The notes under the pieces were generated by a model. The model ran no database searches, had not been told where the DNA came from, and was given only the letters and a program-made list of their open reading frames with translations. A DNA stretch of 64,000 nucleotides, from the NCBI RefSeq assembly GCF_000426585.1, contig NZ_AUFQ01000015.1, positions 1 to 64,000 of the forward strand, written 5' to 3'. Source of the stretch: Segatella baroniae DSM 16972 = JCM 13447. Lineage in GTDB: Bacteria > Bacteroidota > Bacteroidia > Bacteroidales > Bacteroidaceae. Shown here piece after piece: positions 26,282 to 34,333 of this stretch (its first letter is position 1; each line of letters begins with the position of its first letter). Position numbers and translations under genes: made by a program.

Positions 26282-26896
26282 TCAGATGGATGGGTGAATG
26301 GGTTGGCGAGTCAGCTCGTCCACCAGCTTCTTCACGGCTCTTGCGCGGTGGCTGATGGTGTTCTTGACGGCTTCGCCAAGCTGCGCGAAGCTCTCCGTGT
26401 GGCCGTCGGGCACGAAGACGGGGTCGTAGCCGAAGCCTTCGGAACCGTGGGGCGAGGTGCTGATGCGGCCTTCCACGACGCCCTCGAACTGCTGTTCGCG
26501 GCCGAGCGGATGGTCGCCGTCATGGCGGATGAGCGAGATGACCGTGCGGAAACGGGCCTTGCGGTTGGCCTTGCCGGCCATTTCGCGCAACAGTTTGGCC
26601 ATGTTGGCCCGGCTGTCGTGGTCGGTGCCTTCGGCATAGCGTGCGCTGTGTACGCCCGGCGCGCCGTCGAGGGCCTCCACTTCCAGCCCCGTGTCGTCGG
26701 CGAAGCAGTCCAGCCCGTAGCGGCTGAAGACGTATTCGGCCTTCTGGCGGGCGTTTTCCTCAAGCGTGTCGCCCGTCTCTGGGATGTCCACGTTGCAGCC
26801 GATGTCCTTCAGCGACACGACGTCGAAGCCGCTGCCGAGTATCTCGCGTATCTCCTCCAGCTTGTGCTTGTTGTTCGTTGCGAATACGATTTTCAT
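26282..26896 (-). CDS. rdgB: dITP/XTP pyrophosphatase (RdgB/HAM1)
   Basis: A 204-residue house-cleaning nucleotide pyrophosphatase. It has the N-terminal [12 protein letters not shown] signature, [21 protein letters not shown] for substrate and metal binding, and [15 protein letters not shown]. It hydrolyses non-canonical purine triphosphates to monophosphates and so limits mutagenesis. The start codon overlaps the yitT stop by four bases, and porZ follows after 16 bases. Confidence 0.95.
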   Translation of the reverse strand: MKIVFATNNKHKLEEIREILGSGFDVVSLKDIGCNVDIPETGDTLEENARQKAEYVFSRYGLDCFADDTGLEVEALDGAPGVHSARYAEGTDHDSRANMAKLLREMAGKANRKARFRTVISLIRHDGDHPLGREQQFEGVVEGRISTSPHGSEGFGYDPVFVPDGHTESFAQLGEAVKNTISHRARAVKKLVDELTRQPIHPSI

Positions 26897-27834
26897 GCCT
26901 TCTCTATCTCCTTTTTCTTCTTTACCTTCACTTTCATCTCGTCGAAGCCCTCGCCGTAGACGCCGATGACGCTGCTCTGGCTGACGAACGCGTTGGGGTC
27001 GATCATCTTGATCATGCGGAATATCTCCGTGCTCTCGTTCTTCTTGGCCAGCACGCAGAGCACTTTCACGTCCTGACCGGTGTACCAGCCGTGGCCGTCG
27101 AGTATCGTGACGCCGTGATTCGTCTGCGTTCCGATCTCGTCGGCGATTTCCATATACTTGCGGGAGAATATCATGAACTGCACCGATTCGCGTCGGGCGT
27201 TCATCACATAGTCGAGCGAGACGTTCTCAAGGGTCATCACGCAGAGTCCGAACATCACCTTGTGGGCGCGCTCGATGTAGGTTCCGAACTGCGGAATGAA
27301 CATACAGCTGCCGATGATGCAGAAGTCGACGGCGATGAGGACGGTGCCCAGTGAGATGTTGTGATACTTGTTGATGGAGGCCGCGATGATGTCGGTGCCG
27401 CCCGTGGAGCCGTTGTGCAGGAACACCGTGGCCAGGGCAATGCCCGTGATGACGCATCCGATGACCATCGACATGAAGTCCTGGCCCTCACCCAGCAGCT
27501 TGATGGGCAGGCCGTTGGGCTGTTTGGGAAGGAGGTCTTGCGCCACAATCAGCATGAAATAGAGCGTGAAGATGGCGAAGATAGTCTTCATCATGAACTT
27601 GAATCCCAGCACTTTCAACGCGACGACAAGCAGCGCCAGGTTGATAATAATGTAGGTGTTCTCGATGCGGAAGCCCGTGGCGTAGTAGACAATGGCGGCC
27701 AATCCCGTCACGCCGCCGGCCACAATCTGGTAGGGCATGAGGAAAACGGTGAACGAAATGGTGTACAAAAGGAGACCGATGGTGATGAACAAGTAGTCCT
27801 TGGTCTCATTCCAGATTTGCTGTTTACGCATCAT
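26893..27834 (-). CDS. YitT-family membrane protein (DUF161/DUF2179)
   Basis: A 313-residue protein with five or six N-terminal helices and a soluble DUF2179 domain at the C-terminus ([21 protein letters not shown]). YitT proteins are widespread and poorly understood, and a transport role is often assumed. The ATG overlaps the leuS stop as ATGA, and the gene overlaps rdgB by four bases, so all three are coupled. Confidence 0.9.
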   Translation of the reverse strand: MMRKQQIWNETKDYLFITIGLLLYTISFTVFLMPYQIVAGGVTGLAAIVYYATGFRIENTYIIINLALLVVALKVLGFKFMMKTIFAIFTLYFMLIVAQDLLPKQPNGLPIKLLGEGQDFMSMVIGCVITGIALATVFLHNGSTGGTDIIAASINKYHNISLGTVLIAVDFCIIGSCMFIPQFGTYIERAHKVMFGLCVMTLENVSLDYVMNARRESVQFMIFSRKYMEIADEIGTQTNHGVTILDGHGWYTGQDVKVLCVLAKKNESTEIFRMIKMIDPNAFVSQSSVIGVYGEGFDEMKVKVKKKKEIEKA

Positions 27835-30695
27835 TTGATGACAATATTAATGATTTTTCGTGGTACGATGATTACTTTGACGATGCTCTTGCCTTCCAAA
27901 TACTTCAGGCTTCGCTCGTCGTCGAGAACAGATTGCTCTATCAGCTCCTTGGAAGCGTCAACAGGGAAGAGCTTCTGATAGCGTGCCTTGCCGTTGAAGC
28001 TGACCGTGAGCTGCATCTCGTCTTCGGCCAGATAGGCGGCGTTCCATGTGGGCCATGCGGCGTCGCACACGCTGCCTTGCCCGCCCAGCTGCTGCCACAG
28101 CTCCTCGGCGACGTGCGGGGCGAACGGCGCCATCAGGATGGTGAGGTCGCGGAGCAGCCCGCGGCTGTGGCACTTCTGCTGTCCCAGTTCGTTGACGGCA
28201 ATCATGAAAGCCGAGATGGCGGTGTTGTAGGAGAACTTCTCGATGTCTTCGGTCACCTTCTTGATGAGCTTGTGCAGGCTCTTGAGACTGTCCTTGCCCG
28301 GCTCTTCGTCGTTGACGACACTCCCGCCGGTGCGGTTGTCGAAGTAGAGATTCCAGAACTTGCGCAGGAAGCGGTGGCAACCGTCGATGCCGTTAGTGTC
28401 CCAGGGCTTGCTCGCTTCCACCGGACCGAGGAACATTTCATAGAGACGGAGCGTGTCGGCGCCGTACTTCTCGACGATTCTGTCGGGGTTGACAACGTTG
28501 AACATCGACTTCGACATCTTCTCAACGGCCCACCCGCAGATGTATTTACCGTCTTCCAAGATAAATTCGGCGTCGTTGTATTCGGGTCGCCAAGCCTTGA
28601 ACGCCTCCAGGTCGAGCACGTCGTTGTCGACGATGTTCACGTCGACGTGGATGGGCGTAGTGTCGTATTGGTCTTTCAGTCCGAAAGATACAAAGACAGG
28701 AGCCGACGACGCCACATCCTCGGCCGACTTATTGACACGGTAAACGAAGTTGGAGCGCCCCTGAATCATACCTTGGTTGACAAGTTTGCGATAAGGTTCC
28801 TCCTTGCAACTTACGCCACAGTCGAACAGGAACTTGTTCCAGAAACGACTATAAATAAGGTGTCCCGTGGCATGCTCTGTGCCACCGACGTAGAGATCCA
28901 CATCCTGCCAGTAGTCGTCGGCCGCTTTTCCCACGAGGGCCGTCGTGTTGCGGGCGTCCATATAGCGCAGATAGTAGGCCGAACTGCCCGCGAAGCCCGG
29001 CATGGTGTTGAGTTCGAGGCGGAAGACGGACACGTTGTCGACGCGCGCGGTCTCCGTCACCTCCCGGTTCTTCTCGTCCCACGCCCACCGCTTGGCACGT
29101 CCGAGAGGCGGTTCGCCGGTCTCGGTGGGCTTGTAGGTCTCGATGTCGGGCAGCTGCAAGGGCAGGCATTCCTCGGGTATCATCCGTGGCATGCCGTCCT
29201 TGTAATATACGGGGAACGGCTCGCCCCAGTAGCGTTGGCGCGAGAAGATGGCGTCGCGCAGGCGGTAGTTCACCTTTACGCGGCCCAATCCGTGGCTCTT
29301 CACGAACTCCTTCGTCGTGGCGATGGCCTCCTTCACGGTCAATCCGTTCAGGCTGAAGCCGTCGAGTGCCGTGCGTCCGGCCTTCGGCGAGTTCATCACC
29401 GTGCCCTCCTTGGCGTCGAAACTCTCCTCGCTGACATCGGCACCCTCGACCAGCGGGACGATGGGCAGGCCGAAATGCTTGGCGAAGGCATAGTCGCGGC
29501 TGTCGTGGGCGGGCACCGCCATGATGGCTCCCGTGCCGTAGCCGGCCAGCACATATTCGGATATATAGATGGGAATGTTGTCTCCCGTGAACGGATTGAC
29601 GGCGTGGCTGCCGCTGAAGACGCCCGTCACCTTGCGGTCGCTCATGCGGTCCAGCTCGGTGCGCTTCTTGACATAGGCCAGGTATTCGTCCACTTCGGCC
29701 CGCTGCTCCGGCGTCGTCAGTTCGTCCACCAGCTCCGACTCGGGCGCCAGCACCATGAACGTCACGCCGAAAATCGTGTCGGCGCGCGTCGTAAAAATAG
29801 TGAAATGCCGCTCGCTGTCGGCCACCTTGAATTCCATTTCGGTGCCTTCGGAACGGCCGATCCAGTTGCGCTGCGTCTCCTTGATGGACTCCGTCCAGTC
29901 GATGGTGTCGAGTCCGTCGAGCAACCGCTGCGCGTAGGCCGACGTGCGCAGGCACCATTGCCGCATCTTCTTCTGCACCACGGGATAGCCGCCGCGCTCG
30001 CTCACGCCGTCCACCACCTCGTCGTTGGCCAGCACCGTGCCCAGTCCCGGGCACCAGTTGACCATCGTCTCGCCCAGGTAGGCGATGCGGTAGTTCATGA
30101 GCGTCTGCTGCTGCTCCACCTCGCTCATGGCGCGCCACTCCTCGGCCGTAAACCGCAGTTCCTCGCTCTGCGCCGCGTCGAGTCCTTCGGTGCCCCGCGT
30201 CTCGAAACGCTTCACCAGCTCTTCGATGGGACGGGCCTTCCGGCTGTCGTTGCAGAAGTAGCTGTCGAACATCCGCTCGAAGGCCCACTGCGTCCAGTGG
30301 TAGTAATCAGGGTCGCAGGTGCGCACCTCGCGGTCCCAGTCGAACGAGAAGCCTATCTTGTCCAGCTGGCGGCGATATCGTTGGATGTTCTCCTCGGTCG
30401 TCTTGGCCGGGTGCTGCCCCGTCTGGATGGCGTATTGCTCGGCGGGGAGTCCGTAGGCGTCGTAGCCCATGGGGTTCAGGACGTTGAAACCTTGCAGCCG
30501 TTTGTAGCGGGCGTAGATGTCCGAAGCGATGTATCCCAGCGGATGGCCCACATGCAGTCCGGCGCCGGAAGGGTAGGGGAACATGTTGAGCACGTAGAAC
30601 TTGCTCTTCTTCTCATCCTCCACTACGTGGTAGGTCTTCTCTTCGGCCCATTTCCGTTGCCATTTGCTTTCAATGTCTCTGAAATTGTAATCCAT
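27831..30695 (-). CDS. leuS: Leucyl-tRNA synthetase
   Basis: A 954-residue class I synthetase. The HIGH motif appears as HVGHPLGY and KMSKS as [11 protein letters not shown]1 editing domain is inserted between them, and an anticodon-binding domain and C-terminal appendage follow. It charges tRNA-Leu. It is the first gene of the overlapping leuS-yitT-rdgB-porZ-GT39 operon. A CAAAGTTA box at 30736-30743 is a plausible minus-strand -7 element. Length is normal for Bacteroidetes. Confidence 0.97.
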   Translation of the reverse strand: MDYNFRDIESKWQRKWAEEKTYHVVEDEKKSKFYVLNMFPYPSGAGLHVGHPLGYIASDIYARYKRLQGFNVLNPMGYDAYGLPAEQYAIQTGQHPAKTTEENIQRYRRQLDKIGFSFDWDREVRTCDPDYYHWTQWAFERMFDSYFCNDSRKARPIEELVKRFETRGTEGLDAAQSEELRFTAEEWRAMSEVEQQQTLMNYRIAYLGETMVNWCPGLGTVLANDEVVDGVSERGGYPVVQKKMRQWCLRTSAYAQRLLDGLDTIDWTESIKETQRNWIGRSEGTEMEFKVADSERHFTIFTTRADTIFGVTFMVLAPESELVDELTTPEQRAEVDEYLAYVKKRTELDRMSDRKVTGVFSGSHAVNPFTGDNIPIYISEYVLAGYGTGAIMAVPAHDSRDYAFAKHFGLPIVPLVEGADVSEESFDAKEGTVMNSPKAGRTALDGFSLNGLTVKEAIATTKEFVKSHGLGRVKVNYRLRDAIFSRQRYWGEPFPVYYKDGMPRMIPEECLPLQLPDIETYKPTETGEPPLGRAKRWAWDEKNREVTETARVDNVSVFRLELNTMPGFAGSSAYYLRYMDARNTTALVGKAADDYWQDVDLYVGGTEHATGHLIYSRFWNKFLFDCGVSCKEEPYRKLVNQGMIQGRSNFVYRVNKSAEDVASSAPVFVSFGLKDQYDTTPIHVDVNIVDNDVLDLEAFKAWRPEYNDAEFILEDGKYICGWAVEKMSKSMFNVVNPDRIVEKYGADTLRLYEMFLGPVEASKPWDTNGIDGCHRFLRKFWNLYFDNRTGGSVVNDEEPGKDSLKSLHKLIKKVTEDIEKFSYNTAISAFMIAVNELGQQKCHSRGLLRDLTILMAPFAPHVAEELWQQLGGQGSVCDAAWPTWNAAYLAEDEMQLTVSFNGKARYQKLFPVDASKELIEQSVLDDERSLKYLEGKSIVKVIIVPRKIINIVIK

Positions 30696-30775
30696 TTTAT
30701 GATTGTGTTATTTTGTTTTCGTCGGGTGATGGTTGCAAAGTTACATATTATTGCCGAGAAACGTCCCAGAAACGA

Positions 30776-30815
30776 ATACAAAAAATCGGGCGGATTTTCA
30801 CAAACCCGCCCGATT
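30776..30815 (-). terminator. Intrinsic terminator of the HU-smalltalk operon
   Basis: On the minus strand AATCGGGCGG pairs with CCGCCCGATT over a 12-base loop and is followed by a run of T. It lies about 65 bases past the smalltalk stop and upstream of leuS. Confidence 0.8.
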
Positions 30816-30879
30816 GTCAATCGGCATGATACAGCTTGTCAGCAAATGTCTCTCCGGCTGGAGCGACCCGTCGGCCGGC

Positions 30880-30978
30880 TCACAGGGTTTCGGCCCCCAG
30901 GGCGCCGAGCAGTGCCGAGGCCACCGCTATGACCACCTTGATGACGATCTGCCAGGAGTTGAGGTTCATCTTCGACAT
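30880..30978 (-). CDS. Smalltalk-type micro-protein
   Basis: A 32-residue protein, MSKMNLNSWQ then IVIKVVIAVASALLGALG, consisting of a short polar start and one transmembrane helix. It closely resembles the 'smalltalk protein' family of Bacteroidales, typically found beside HU-like proteins and peptidoglycan amidases. The ATG shares bases with the HU stop (TGATG), so translation is probably coupled. Function is unknown. A single hydrophobic helix next to a cell-wall peptidase could act in membrane permeabilisation or localisation, which is inference. Confidence 0.8.
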   Translation of the reverse strand: MSKMNLNSWQIVIKVVIAVASALLGALGAETL

Positions 30979-31466
30979 CAGTTGCCTCCTTCCTCTACGC
31001 CTGCGGGCTTGCCGCCGGGCTTGGTCGTAGTGGTCTTGTCGCCTTCGCCGTCGGCATGCTTGCCGTACTCGCGCAGTTCCACGCCTCTGAGCAGCGACTT
31101 GGTGCGCACCTTTCCGGCGCGGTCGACGGTCATCTCCGGCTGGAAGATTACGTGTATGTTGCGCAGGTTCTTGGCCAGGCTGAACTCCTTCTGCGTGTCG
31201 GCGGCGCGGGTGGATATCCCGATCTTGAAGCTGCCCAGGCCGTTGATCTTCACGCGCATGGAGTTCTGGAGCATGTCGGTCATCACCTCGGTCAGTTCGA
31301 TGAGCACCGCCTGTACGTCGCTCTGCTTCATCGAACTGTTGCGCTCGATGATGGCGGCCAGTTGCTTGGTTTCGACGACGCCGCTGTGCGTCGCCCGGGC
31401 GAACCACTTGCCCTTCGTCTTGCTTTCCTTTCGGTTGTCCTGATACATTTTGTAATTTACTGCCAT
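30978..31466 (-). CDS. HU/IHF-like DNA-binding protein (DNA-binding protein 2 type)
   Basis: About 162 residues from the ATG at 31464-31466 (MAVNYKMYQDNRKESK). The central part (VETKQLAAIIERNSSMKQSD..., MRVKINGLGSFKIGIS) matches the HU-fold domain family used in Bacteroidales beside smalltalk proteins. A longer upstream opening would encode repeat DNA and is rejected. The C-terminal tail (GDKTTTTKPGGKPAGVEEGGN) is low-complexity. It likely binds DNA, perhaps regulating the cassette, and is not the core nucleoid HU, which is about 90 residues. Confidence 0.82.
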   Translation of the reverse strand: MAVNYKMYQDNRKESKTKGKWFARATHSGVVETKQLAAIIERNSSMKQSDVQAVLIELTEVMTDMLQNSMRVKINGLGSFKIGISTRAADTQKEFSLAKNLRNIHVIFQPEMTVDRAGKVRTKSLLRGVELREYGKHADGEGDKTTTTKPGGKPAGVEEGGN

Positions 31467-31565
31467 AATGTCTTGGTGTTTTAAATGGTTGATAATTGAT
31501 TGATTGATAATTGATTGATTTATGAAGACGAGGTCGTTGCCGGCGTTTGACCTCGAGGTTCTTAG

Positions 31566-31666
31566 CCTCCCCCGCCCCTCCAAAGGAGGGGAGTGCCTGC
31601 TGGAATGAAGCAGGCGACGGAAGCGGGCGGCTCCCCCTTGTAGGGGAGATGGGGCGGGGGAGCCGC
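31566..31666. repeat. Paired GGGAGGG-family palindromes
   Basis: CCCCGCCCCTCCAAAGGAGG at the left and CTCCCCCTTGTAGGGGAG with GGGGCGGGGGAG at the right enclose GCCTGCTGGAATGAAGCAGG. This is the same two-palindrome plus core layout seen near 38.4 kb. It fills the gap between the M15 peptidase and HU genes. Confidence 0.65.
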
Positions 31667-31688
31667 TCTAACTTCACATTTCACATTC

Positions 31689-32195
31689 CTAATTCCCCAT
31701 ATAGTAAGGAATCATGACGCAGCGGTTGTGGCTTTCGTTGTAGCTCACGTGAATCCACTCGCCACCCTGGGCGTTGTGTTCCAGCAGCAGCTGGTCGTAG
31801 TCCAGTGTCATGAAGATGAACTCAAGCATTTCAACGCCGCGTCGGCGGTCGGGGATGTGGATGTCGGCCGCCTGGCCCAGGATGTGCTGCGAGCGCTTGA
31901 CGCCACCCACCAGGTGGTTGAGCCACGCCGACCGATAGCCGCTCGTCACCCGGACGGGTCCGAACTCCTTGCGGAGCGGCTCCAGCACCTTCGTGCAGAG
32001 CGTTTGCAGGTTGTGGATGACCTCCGGTGTCGGCGTGTTGTCGATGTCGTAGAGGCGGGCGGTCTCCGAGTGCGTCATCTCTTCGAGCGTGAAGTGGGGT
32101 GTCAGCCTGAACGGACAAGCGTGTTGTGTGTTTTCTCTTTTCATGTTTCGATTTTTTTTGTTGTTTTTGTTCATGTTCGCCCGAGGGTTTTTCAT
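31689..32195 (-). CDS. M15-family peptidoglycan peptidase
   Basis: A 168-residue protein of the Peptidase_M15_3/VanY-like zinc family. The motif RSQHILGQAADIH provides histidine and aspartate ligands, and GEWIHVSY the third ligand. Such enzymes cut D-Ala-containing peptides of the cell wall. No signal peptide is visible; the N-terminus is Lys/Asn rich, and an alternative ATG at 32142-32144 (MKRENTQHACPF) may be the true start. Without a signal, export would need a holin-like or other route, as with phage endolysins. A promoter with both boxes lies 48-78 bases upstream. Confidence 0.82.
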   Translation of the reverse strand: MKNPRANMNKNNKKNRNMKRENTQHACPFRLTPHFTLEEMTHSETARLYDIDNTPTPEVIHNLQTLCTKVLEPLRKEFGPVRVTSGYRSAWLNHLVGGVKRSQHILGQAADIHIPDRRRGVEMLEFIFMTLDYDQLLLEHNAQGGEWIHVSYNESHNRCVMIPYYMGN

Positions 32196-32242
32196 AGTAT
32201 TGGATTCAGGCGGTCAATGTCGTGTGTTTCTCTTATTGACAA

Positions 32243-32273
32243 TGCAAAGTTACGACGTTTTCCGGCTTGTTGC
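32243..32273 (-). promoter_or_regulatory. Promoter of the M15-HU-smalltalk operon
   Basis: On the minus strand TTG (32271-32273), 20 bases, then TAACTTTG (32243-32250) fit the Bacteroidetes -33/-7 pattern. The predicted start is about 40 bases before the first ATG. Confidence 0.7.
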
Positions 32274-32305
32274 AAGAAGCTGTGCGATACACTTGTGCCT
32301 ACATC

Positions 32306-32412
32306 CTTTCTGCCCTGCGACGGCAGTCTTTCTGTCCTGCGACGGCGGTTCTTTCAGCACGCGACGGCAGCCCTTTCAGCACGCGACGGCAGCCCTTTCG
32401 CCGGCCGAAAGC
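32306..32412. repeat. Repeat array, core GACGGCAGCCCTTTC (locus 4)
   Basis: Four to five direct units at 22-base spacing; the best two are the same GCGACGGCAGCCCTTTC. It lies between the unknown gene and the M15 promoter. Confidence 0.75.
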
Positions 32413-32844
32413 TCAGCTTCGGTCGAGCAGTTCGCGGCGGGGGTCGCAGCCGTTGAGCTTCATCAGCACCCAGCGGTCGAGCAGCGAGCTTTGGCGCATC
32501 GACTTCCGCATGCGCGCCCGGTAGGCATACGACCGCGGATTGCGGGGCACGGGCTTCACCAGTCGGCGGCAGACGGCCCGCACCATGTAGCTGAAGGTGA
32601 GGTCGCAGCCCCGTGCGTCCTTCACGTCGCCGAGCGTGTAGACGTCGTCAATCATCTCCACCAGGTCGGTGGTGGTGCTTTTCCACTTCGGCCGCCCCTC
32701 GGCGCGGTCGTCCATCAGTTCCATCACGAGCTGTTGCATCTCCGTCATGGCTTCTTCCCGCAACGGTCTGAGTTCGGATTTCCTGAAAGTCCTCACTCGT
32801 CCCTGATACATCAATTTTACATTTACGTCTTCCATCATGTTCAT
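32413..32844 (-). CDS. Hypothetical protein upstream of the M15 cassette
   Basis: A 143-residue, strongly basic, soluble protein that I do not recognise. It begins MNMMEDVNVKLMYQGRVRTF; an ATG three codons in could also serve. It has a predicted helical middle (MTEMQQLVMELMDD) and an Arg-rich C-terminal half (NPRSYAYRARMRKSMRQSS), consistent with nucleic-acid binding. A CAAAGTTA box at 32873-32880 fits a -7 element for its own transcription. The position beside HU-smalltalk-M15 suggests it belongs to the same accessory cassette. It lacks recognisable catalytic motifs. Confidence 0.65.
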   Translation of the reverse strand: MNMMEDVNVKLMYQGRVRTFRKSELRPLREEAMTEMQQLVMELMDDRAEGRPKWKSTTTDLVEMIDDVYTLGDVKDARGCDLTFSYMVRAVCRRLVKPVPRNPRSYAYRARMRKSMRQSSLLDRWVLMKLNGCDPRRELLDRS

Positions 32845-32976
32845 TATAAGATTTGTGTGTTGTTTTCGCCTGCAAAGTTAGGGCGTATGATGGAAATATA
32901 ATTTCACCGAAGGGTCGGAAAGGTTTAAAAGGTGTTAGGATGTTGGGGTGAAGGGGTGTTTTTTGGGGGGCGGGTG

Positions 32977-34074
32977 TCAATTCGACCGCTTCATCACCAC
33001 GCAGATGGTGTTTTGTCGCAGATAGTTTTCGTTCATGTAGACGAAGCCCCCGAAGGCGTTGCCGGTGCCCCAGGAGTTCTTGGCCACGTAGAGTTTGTGG
33101 CCCTTGCGGGTGCGCACGATGCCGACGAGCGCCATGCAATGGTCGTCGGTGGTCTGCCGCCGCTCGAAAAGCCGCTGGCGAAGAGCCTGGCCGACATGCA
33201 GCCGCGGGTCGACGCGGGCCGTGCCGCTGGCGAAGGAGAAGCCGTCGTTGGAGATGTCGCCCTCCCAGCACACGGGATGGCCGTGGCGCAGGGAGCGGTC
33301 GACGCGGCTGACGAGCGTGTCGAGCGGCAGGTTGAGGCAGAGGTCGCCCATGCGGTTGTCGGGCACTTCGAGGGCGAACCTCCGGCCGAAGGGGTGGTGC
33401 GTGAAGCTGGTCAGGGCCTCATATTCGTCGGTGCGGCACACGCTGTGGGCGAACTCCAGGGGCGTGTAGCTGGCCCCGAGCATGTAGACCCGGGCCGCGG
33501 GCATGACGCCGAGCCCTTGGTCGAGCAGGTCGTCGGCGCGCCGTTGCAGCCGATGGAGGTCGGGCGCGTGGCGCGAGGCCTGCTCCAGCTGCCGGCACAG
33601 CACGTTGCAGTTGGCCCGCGGCTCGCGTTCGGGATAGCTGTCGTAGGGCACGAGGCCGTAGGTCTGGACGAGGCGGAGGAGCATGGGGGCCGTGCCTCGC
33701 AGCGTGATGGCCGTCCGGCCGTGGCCCAGGTAGTGGCTGCGGGCCTGCTGCGTGAGGTAGAGGCGGGCGATGTAGTCGGGCGAAAGGTTGACGGAGTCGC
33801 CCTGCGTCAGGTGTTCGGTCTCGATGGTGGCCAGCATGGCGTAGACCCAGCACAGCTCGCTGCGGCCCTGGTCCTTGACGGGCGTGGTCTTGAGCATGAT
33901 CTCCGTCGTGAGGTGGGGCCGTGGCGTGGGCTTGGGCGGCGTGGAACGGCCGCAGCCGAGGAGGAGGAAGGAGAGGAGGAAAAGGCCCGTCGGCCATTTC
34001 AGGACGGTGCGAGGCGAGGGCGTGGAGGCTGTGCGAACCTCCTTGAAGCTGCAAGCTGATTCTTTCATTTTCAT
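32977..34074 (-). CDS. C1B-like papain-family cysteine peptidase, lipoprotein
   Basis: About 365 residues. A lipobox FLLLGC follows a hydrophobic stretch near residues 25-41, so it is probably outer-membrane anchored. The papain triad is visible: KDQGRSELCW (oxyanion Gln and active Cys), DDHCMALVGI (His) and AKNSWGTGN (Asn), with spacing like bleomycin hydrolase/PepC. The start is placed at the ATG at 34072-34074; earlier in-frame ATGs would add an Arg-rich head. It has no operon partner. It may degrade proteins or peptides at the cell surface. Confidence 0.82.
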   Translation of the reverse strand: MKMKESACSFKEVRTASTPSPRTVLKWPTGLFLLSFLLLGCGRSTPPKPTPRPHLTTEIMLKTTPVKDQGRSELCWVYAMLATIETEHLTQGDSVNLSPDYIARLYLTQQARSHYLGHGRTAITLRGTAPMLLRLVQTYGLVPYDSYPEREPRANCNVLCRQLEQASRHAPDLHRLQRRADDLLDQGLGVMPAARVYMLGASYTPLEFAHSVCRTDEYEALTSFTHHPFGRRFALEVPDNRMGDLCLNLPLDTLVSRVDRSLRHGHPVCWEGDISNDGFSFASGTARVDPRLHVGQALRQRLFERRQTTDDHCMALVGIVRTRKGHKLYVAKNSWGTGNAFGGFVYMNENYLRQNTICVVMKRSN

Positions 34075-34235
34075 CTTTTTTCTGTGTAGGGGGCGTGCCG
34101 TTGCCGGCGGTTTGCGCATGGCGAAGTTACGGAAAAAAGGCGGCATGCGCAAGCCCGTGGCCCTTTTACGTGTTTTTTCCGCCTTTCGTGGCGGTTGTGG
34201 CGGACTGTCGTTTAACTCATATTAACGCGACTGGG

Positions 34236-34267
34236 TTGCGAAAGCACCTGTTTTTTGCCTACCTTTG
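34236..34267 (+). promoter_or_regulatory. Promoter of the CotH-like gene
   Basis: TTG (34236-34238), 21 bases, TACCTTTG (34260-34267). The leader to the ATG is about 60 bases. Confidence 0.7.
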
Positions 34268-34333
34268 ATAACTTTTACAGCATTCGCTGTCACTTATTGG
34301 TTTATTCATATCAAATTTTTCAGTCTCTTCCAA

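Noticed and set aside
27933-30932. A 999-codon open frame opposite leuS
   Set aside because: Antisense shadow; leuS has HIGH and KMSKS motifs on the other strand.
34265-34333. Upstream ATG for the CotH-like gene
   Set aside because: It lies at the predicted -7 box and transcription start. The ATG at 34334 gives a proper signal peptide.
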